A DNA stretch of 64,000 bases, taken from positions 1,426,001-1,490,000 of the forward strand of contig NZ_CP051626.1 of NCBI RefSeq assembly GCF_012844365.1, given 5' to 3'. Positions 60,007 through 64,000 of this stretch are shown one piece after another. The stretch's first letter is position 1. Each line of letters starts with the position of its first letter. Under the pieces are notes generated by a model that did no database searches, was not told the DNA's origin, and saw only the letters and a program-made list of their open reading frames with translations. Made by a program: the position numbers and the translations under genes. The stretch is from Brevibacterium sp. 'Marine' (GTDB lineage Bacteria > Actinomycetota > Actinomycetes > Actinomycetales > Brevibacteriaceae).

Positions 60007-62190
60007 ATGGACAAGCCGCAGAATCATCGTCATTACGGAATGCAGTCTGCTGAGACAGGCCATTCCGCACACACTGAGACCATGGCCCACTCCGATCACG
60101 CTCGCCATGACCACAGTGGTCATGGCGACCACTCCGGTCACGAGGCTCACTCCGGCCATTCGGGCCACGCGGGTCATGCCGGCCATGGCGATCACGTCGC
60201 GCAGTTCCGGAGGCTGTTCTGGATCATGCTCGTCATCGCCGTGCCCGTCGTCGCATTCAGTCCGATGTTCGGCCACCTCGTCGGATACGCGGTTCCCGAC
60301 ACCGGCATCCTCGGTGCGCTTCGCTGGCTCTCGCCGATCCTCGGCACCGTCATGTACGTCTGGGGCGGAAAGCCGTTCCTGGCCGGCGGACTCGACGAGA
60401 TCAAGGGGCGCAGTCCGGGCATGATGCTGCTCATTGCTTTGGCGATCACGGTCGCCTTCATCTCCTCCTGGGGGTCGTCGCTGGGCCTGCTCGACCCGCA
60501 GCTCGATTTCTGGTGGGAGCTGGCTCTGCTGGTCGTGATCATGCTCGCCGGTCACTGGATGGAGATGCGCTCTCTGGCACTGACCACCTCGGCGCTCGAC
60601 AGTCTCGCCGCGCTGCTGCCGGATGAGGCCGAGAAGATCATCGATGGGGAGACGGTGAGCGTCGCTCCGTCCGACCTCGTCGTCGGGGACATCGTCCTCG
60701 TTCGACCCGGTGCCTCGGTGCCCGCCGACGGACGGATCATCGACGGTTCGGCCCATATGGACGAATCCATGGTCACCGGAGAATCCGCGACGGTCCGACG
60801 CGGCGAAGGCGACTCGGTTGTGGCCGGCACCGTCGCCGCCGATTCCGGGCTTCGAGTCGAGATCACCGCGATCGGTGACGACACAACGCTGGCCGGTATC
60901 CAGAAGCTGGTCTCCGACGCTCAGAGCTCGTCATCTCGAGCCCAGCGCATCGCCGATCGAGCCTCGGCATGGCTGTTCTGGTTCGCTCTCGGCGCTGCCG
61001 TGATCACAGCGGTCGTCTGGTCGCTCATCGGCATGCCGGACTCGGCGGTCGTGCGCACGATCACCGTGCTCGTCATCGCCTGTCCTCACGCCTTGGGCCT
61101 GGCCATTCCGCTGGTCGTGTCGATCGCCACCGAACGTGCCGCCCGTGCCGGCGTCCTCGTCAAGGACCGGCTCGCGCTCGAGACGATGCGCACGGTCGAT
61201 TCCGTGCTCTTCGACAAGACCGGCACCCTGACGAAGGGGCAGCCGACGGTCACCGCCATCGAAGTCGTCGAGGGTGCCGGGGCCACGCGGATCGAGAGCG
61301 AAGTGCTCGGCCTGGCGGCTGCGGCCGAAGCCGACAGCGAGCACCCGCTGGCCGCAGCCATCGTCACGGCTGCGGCTGAACGGGGGATCGACGTGCCGAG
61401 AGCCTCCGACTTCTCGTCGTCACCTGCGGTGGGGGTCAAGGCCGTCATCGCAGGCCAGACGGTCGAGGTGGGTGGTCCCAGACTGCTCGAGGCGCACCAT
61501 GCCCCCGAGGCGAAGTCTGCGGAGGCCTGGCGCGCCGAAGGTGCCATCATCCTCCACGTGCTCGTCGACGGATCTGTCGTCGGTGCCCTGCAGTTGGCCG
61601 ATGAGATCCGGCCGGAGTCTCGCGATGCCGTCGATGCTCTCCACGCCATCGGTGCACAGGTCGTGATGATCACCGGAGACGCCGAGGCGGTCGCGCAGTC
61701 TGTAGCCTCCGAGCTCGGCATCGACCGTGTCTTTGCCGGCGTTCATCCCGCTGACAAGGCGGCGAAGGTCTCCGAGCTGCAGGGGGAGGGGCGTCGCGTG
61801 GCGATGGTCGGTGACGGTGTCAATGACGCTCCTGCGCTCGCGCAGGCCGATGTCGGCATCGCCATCGGGGCCGGAACCGATGTGGCCATCGGCTCTGCCG
61901 GAGTCATCCTCGCTTCCGACGATCCGCGATCCGTGCTCTCAATCGTCGAACTCTCTCGGGCGACCTACCGGAAGATGAAGCAGAACCTGTGGTGGGCGGC
62001 CGGGTACAACCTGCTGTCGGTGCCGCTGGCGGCAGGAGTGCTCGCTCCTGTCGGATTCGTGCTGCCGATGAGCGTGGGTGCGATCCTGATGTCGATCTCG
62101 ACGATCGTCGTCGCCCTCAACGCTCAGTTGCTGCGTCGGCTGGACCTGCATCCGCAGGCGGCTGTCGAGCGAGTGCGCTCCACGAGCTGA
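60007..62190 (+). CDS. copB: Copper-translocating P-type ATPase, P1B-3 (CopB) type
   Basis: A 727-residue heavy-metal pump. The first about 65 residues are a His-rich, Gly/Asp metal-binding tail (GHGDHSGHEAHSGHSGHAGH), with no CxxC heavy-metal domain. Eight membrane helices surround the core. The intramembrane metal motif is CPH (VIACPHALGLAIP), the phosphorylation loop is DKTGTLTKGQPTVT and the hinge is MVGDGVNDAPALAQADVGIAIGAGTDVA; TGES is also present. CPH with a His-rich tail defines the Cu2+/Cu+/Ag+ CopB-like P1B-3 subgroup. Leaderless ATG 60007 is chosen over GTG 60001. It exports copper from the cytosol. Confidence 0.93.
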   Translation: MDKPQNHRHYGMQSAETGHSAHTETMAHSDHARHDHSGHGDHSGHEAHSGHSGHAGHAGHGDHVAQFRRLFWIMLVIAVPVVAFSPMFGHLVGYAVPDTGILGALRWLSPILGTVMYVWGGKPFLAGGLDEIKGRSPGMMLLIALAITVAFISSWGSSLGLLDPQLDFWWELALLVVIMLAGHWMEMRSLALTTSALDSLAALLPDEAEKIIDGETVSVAPSDLVVGDIVLVRPGASVPADGRIIDGSAHMDESMVTGESATVRRGEGDSVVAGTVAADSGLRVEITAIGDDTTLAGIQKLVSDAQSSSSRAQRIADRASAWLFWFALGAAVITAVVWSLIGMPDSAVVRTITVLVIACPHALGLAIPLVVSIATERAARAGVLVKDRLALETMRTVDSVLFDKTGTLTKGQPTVTAIEVVEGAGATRIESEVLGLAAAAEADSEHPLAAAIVTAAAERGIDVPRASDFSSSPAVGVKAVIAGQTVEVGGPRLLEAHHAPEAKSAEAWRAEGAIILHVLVDGSVVGALQLADEIRPESRDAVDALHAIGAQVVMITGDAEAVAQSVASELGIDRVFAGVHPADKAAKVSELQGEGRRVAMVGDGVNDAPALAQADVGIAIGAGTDVAIGSAGVILASDDPRSVLSIVELSRATYRKMKQNLWWAAGYNLLSVPLAAGVLAPVGFVLPMSVGAILMSISTIVVALNAQLLRRLDLHPQAAVERVRSTS

Positions 62191-62206
62191 TCTCGGCGCA
62201 GACGAT

Positions 62207-62242
62207 TGAGGCGGGTGATGCCGTTGAGCATCACCCGCCTCA
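62207..62242. terminator. Bidirectional hairpin terminator between copB and the VOC gene
   Basis: A perfect 15-bp stem (TGAGGCGGGTGATGC/GCATCACCCGCCTCA) with a CGTTGA loop between convergent genes. Confidence 0.85.
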
Positions 62243-62282
62243 GCGCGTTCTATCCGGTGGAGATGTTCGCACCGGCAGGTCG

Positions 62283-63242
62283 TCAGCGCGCCAGTGTCTC
62301 GTCGATGGAGCTGGTTCCGGTGGCCAGGGTCACCTGCGTGCCCCACGGGTCGACGACGCGCACGGAGCGTCCGTCGTCAGCGAAATCGAGGTTGTGCGTG
62401 CGCAGGCGAGCGACGAGCGCGTCGAGGTCCTCGCGTCCGGGAACGGTGATCGCGACGTCCCCGAGGCCGAGGCTGGCCGCGCGAGGACCGGCACCGCGGC
62501 TGTTCCAGGTGTTCATGGCGACATGGTGGTGGTATCCGCCCGCCGCCGCGAAGAGGACTCCGGGCATTGACGACAGCGACGGCTCGAAGCCGAGGGCATC
62601 GACGTAGAACTCGCGAGCCTGAGGGATGTTGCCGACCTGCAGATGGACGTGGCCGACGATGCCGGGTTCGGCGGCAGTGTTCGCGAGGACGTCTTGATTC
62701 AGGTGGCGTTCGAGGAATCGGTTCGGGTCAAGGTAGAGCGTGTCCATCTGGACCTCACCGTCGAGCGAGTGAGTCCATTCCGAACGGGCGCGGTCGACGT
62801 AGAGCTCGATGCCGTTGCCTTCGGGATCGGTGAAGTAGAACGCCTGGCTGACAAGGTGATCGCTGGAGCCGACGAAGGTGCTGTTGGTGTTCTGCGCGGC
62901 GTGGGCGACCGTGGCGGCCAAGGCTTCCTTGGTGTCGAACAGGAAGGCGGTGTGGAACAGGCCGGCCTGTTTGGCGTCGACTCCGGGCAGGCCCGGGGTG
63001 GCCACGAGCTTGACCAGGGGAGTGGTGCCGCGGCCGAGCACACGGTGGACTTCGCCATCGCGGGCGGTCTCTTCGAGTGGTTCCATCGCCAGAGCGTTCG
63101 AGTAGTAGTTCGACATCTTCTCGAGGTCGCCGACGCGCAGGGTCACCGCGTCCATTCCGGTGGCCGCGCTGAGTCGTTTCTCATCGACGGCGGGTCTCTG
63201 CGGGGCGGTGGAAGTTGGTGCCTGGATGGGGGTGGTGGTCAT
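62283..63242 (-). CDS. Two-domain VOC protein, extradiol (catechol 2,3-) dioxygenase-like
   Basis: The 319-residue protein has two duplicated VOC halves: DAVTLRVGDLEKMSNYYSNALAMEPLEE with GLFHTAFLF, and GHVHLQVGNIPQAREFYVDALGFEPS with GYHHHVAMNTW. The His residues in LFHTAF, HVHLQ and YHHHVA plus a Glu near the C-terminal end of domain 1 (GNGIELYVD) fit the 2-His-1-carboxylate Fe site of CatE-like extradiol dioxygenases. A ring-cleavage or other quinone-detoxifying role is inferred. AGGAGAACAGC precedes the ATG. The N-terminus of about 20 residues is a polar Thr/Pro tail. Tandem palindromes lie upstream. Confidence 0.85.
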   Translation of the reverse strand: MTTTPIQAPTSTAPQRPAVDEKRLSAATGMDAVTLRVGDLEKMSNYYSNALAMEPLEETARDGEVHRVLGRGTTPLVKLVATPGLPGVDAKQAGLFHTAFLFDTKEALAATVAHAAQNTNSTFVGSSDHLVSQAFYFTDPEGNGIELYVDRARSEWTHSLDGEVQMDTLYLDPNRFLERHLNQDVLANTAAEPGIVGHVHLQVGNIPQAREFYVDALGFEPSLSSMPGVLFAAAGGYHHHVAMNTWNSRGAGPRAASLGLGDVAITVPGREDLDALVARLRTHNLDFADDGRSVRVVDPWGTQVTLATGTSSIDETLAR

Positions 63243-63278
63243 GCTGTTCTCCTGAGCGGATGGGCTGTTGGGTCCAGT

Positions 63279-63305
63279 CTAGATCAATCTAGTTGAACAT
63301 TCAAC
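63279..63305. promoter_or_regulatory. Tandem 14-bp palindromic operators upstream of the dioxygenase-like gene
   Basis: Two 6-2-6 inverted repeats, CTAGAT-CA-ATCTAG (63279-63292) and GTTGAA-CA-TTCAAC (63292-63305), share one base and have their centres 13 bp apart. They have the common core xTxGAxCAxTCxAx, as expected for two copies of one MarR/PadR-type dimeric repressor site. The regulator is not in the window. Confidence 0.65.
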
Positions 63306-63414
63306 AAATAGGCTGATGACCCTATTCCCGATCCGCGCCGAAGGGAACCCGATCCCATTGAAGCCCCACGCTCTGAGTGACTGACTCGATGCGGCACCAG
63401 CGCACCCTCGTCGA

Positions 63415-63420
63415 TAGGCT
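63415..63420 (+). promoter_or_regulatory. -10 element TAGGCT for a leaderless lipoprotein gene
   Basis: TAGGCT ends 6 bases before the ATG and no ribosome site is present. Confidence 0.45.
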
Positions 63421-63426
63421 GGTGCC

Positions 63427-63936
63427 ATGAGGTTCGATTCGAAGTCCGCCCCTGCTCTCGCCGGGCTCCTGACCGCCGCACTCATCGCCCTCAGCGGCTG
63501 CGGCTCCGATTCTGGCTCATCGTCGGAACCCGAAACGACTCCGACGGCGACTCTGGATGTCGTGGAGCAGGGCTTCGATTCCCTTGATGAGCTCTCGGAT
63601 TATGTGGCGCAGTCCTTGGACGGTGTCGAGGTGAGTCTCGAGTCCGAGACGAACCCCGACTTCAACCAGGAGGCCGAACCCGAACGCCTCCATGTCGAGT
63701 TCGCCTCCGATGAGAACAGGGCCAAGGACTTGGAAGCCACGGCGTTCATCGTCCAGGCGACCTCACAGGCAGCCTTCGACTACGACATCCTCGTGGTCAC
63801 GGGAGACGTCGCGGCGGGGGAATGGAGATACCTTTACGACCGTTCGACCGTCGAGGATCTCACCGCTGACGGTCAGATCGACGTTGCCGACATCTGGGAC
63901 TCGGCTCAACAGAGCTTCGACACCATTCATCGTTGA
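63427..63936 (+). CDS. Hypothetical secreted lipoprotein
   Basis: A 169-residue protein with signal MRFDSKSAPALAGLLTAALIALSGCG and lipobox LSGC (Cys25), a Ser/Glu/Thr-rich linker of about 20 residues, and an acidic, soluble domain of about 120 residues with no recognised motif. It is exported and lipid-anchored on the outside of the membrane. Function unknown. No partner gene is evident, although it is divergent from the dioxygenase-like gene and could share its regulation. Confidence 0.75.
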   Translation: MRFDSKSAPALAGLLTAALIALSGCGSDSGSSSEPETTPTATLDVVEQGFDSLDELSDYVAQSLDGVEVSLESETNPDFNQEAEPERLHVEFASDENRAKDLEATAFIVQATSQAAFDYDILVVTGDVAAGEWRYLYDRSTVEDLTADGQIDVADIWDSAQQSFDTIHR

Positions 63937-63948
63937 GCCTCTGCCCCT

Positions 63949-64000
63949 CTACTTTTCTATGGCGACCCCATCGGCGTCGGCGAAGACCATCGCTCCTGGG
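63949..64000 (-). CDS. C-terminal end of a possible RraA-like protein (partial)
   Basis: On the minus strand the frame reads PGAMVFADADGVAIEK then TAG, and continues beyond the window edge. PGD-x-V-x-ADxDGV is a recurrent pattern of RraA/4-hydroxy-4-methyl-2-oxoglutarate aldolase family proteins close to their C-terminus. With about 16 residues visible this is only suggestive; the neighbouring gene would resolve it. Confidence 0.4.
   Translation of the reverse strand, partial: PGAMVFADADGVAIEK

Noticed and set aside
1-64000. CRISPR array, phage or transposon genes, toxin-antitoxin modules
   Set aside because: No regularly spaced repeats, transposase, integrase or toxin-like pairs were seen on either strand.

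Overview
This window is chromosomal DNA from a high-GC Gram-positive actinobacterium. Pointers are an actinobacterial-type myo-inositol-3-phosphate synthase, a DtxR/IdeR-type iron box, a CsoR-type copper operator, heavy GC use at third codon positions, and many genes whose start codon sits 6-8 bases after a TAnnnT -10 hexamer with no ribosome binding site (leaderless transcripts). The gene mix would fit Micrococcales such as Brevibacterium, but that genus-level guess is inference. There are no rRNA genes, complete tRNA genes, CRISPR arrays, transposases or phage genes.

Layout. 1-6 kb: end of an MFS transporter, a PPK2 polyphosphate kinase, and a minus-strand run (DUF1461 membrane protein, AEC permease, small membrane protein, two DUF202 proteins), then a DinB-type protein. 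6-18 kb: an Nramp-like transporter with a long leader, HrpA helicase, a small membrane protein, release factor 3, inositol-phosphate synthase, an AbgT-type transporter and a BI-1/YccA protein. 18-25 kb: a DapA-like aldolase/ALDH pair, a small protein, a membrane-anchored molybdopterin oxidoreductase, and a three-gene operon of a tiny membrane protein, an SSS symporter and an unknown protein. 25-35 kb: divergent VOC/AraC genes, then a six-gene isoaspartyl-dipeptide cassette (iadA plus a full oligopeptide ABC importer), then malate:quinone oxidoreductase with a divergent LysR regulator. The cassette is framed by two 48-bp direct repeats that copy the 3' end of the araC gene; this is the clearest sign of horizontal insertion in the window.

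35-46 kb: an alpha/beta-hydrolase-methyltransferase fusion, an iron-siderophore ABC importer under an IdeR box, and an SbcD/SbcC-like nuclease-ATPase pair. 46-52 kb: a fatty-acid or branched acyl-CoA catabolic operon (APH-like protein, SDR, acyl-CoA dehydrogenase, acyl-CoA synthetase) with a palindromic TetR-type operator, and a divergent quinone oxidoreductase. 52-60 kb: a BCCT transporter, then a four-carbon sugar acid module (DeoR regulator, PdxA2-like dehydrogenase, DUF1537 kinase, GntP permease, preceded by a Zn-type polyol dehydrogenase). 60-64 kb: a His-rich CPH-type copper ATPase under a CsoR-like operator, a two-domain extradiol-dioxygenase-like VOC protein under tandem palindromes, a lipoprotein, and the C-terminal end of a possible RraA-like protein.

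Functionally most of the window is uptake and catabolism of scavenged organic acids, peptides and lipids plus metal homeostasis, with local regulators or operators beside the modules. No wholly new defence or mobile system is visible. The most informative novelties are the repeat-bounded iad cassette, several family members lacking signature residues (Nramp-like, BCCT, Zn-ADH, SbcD-like), the hydrolase-methyltransferase fusion and a set of well-defined operators.
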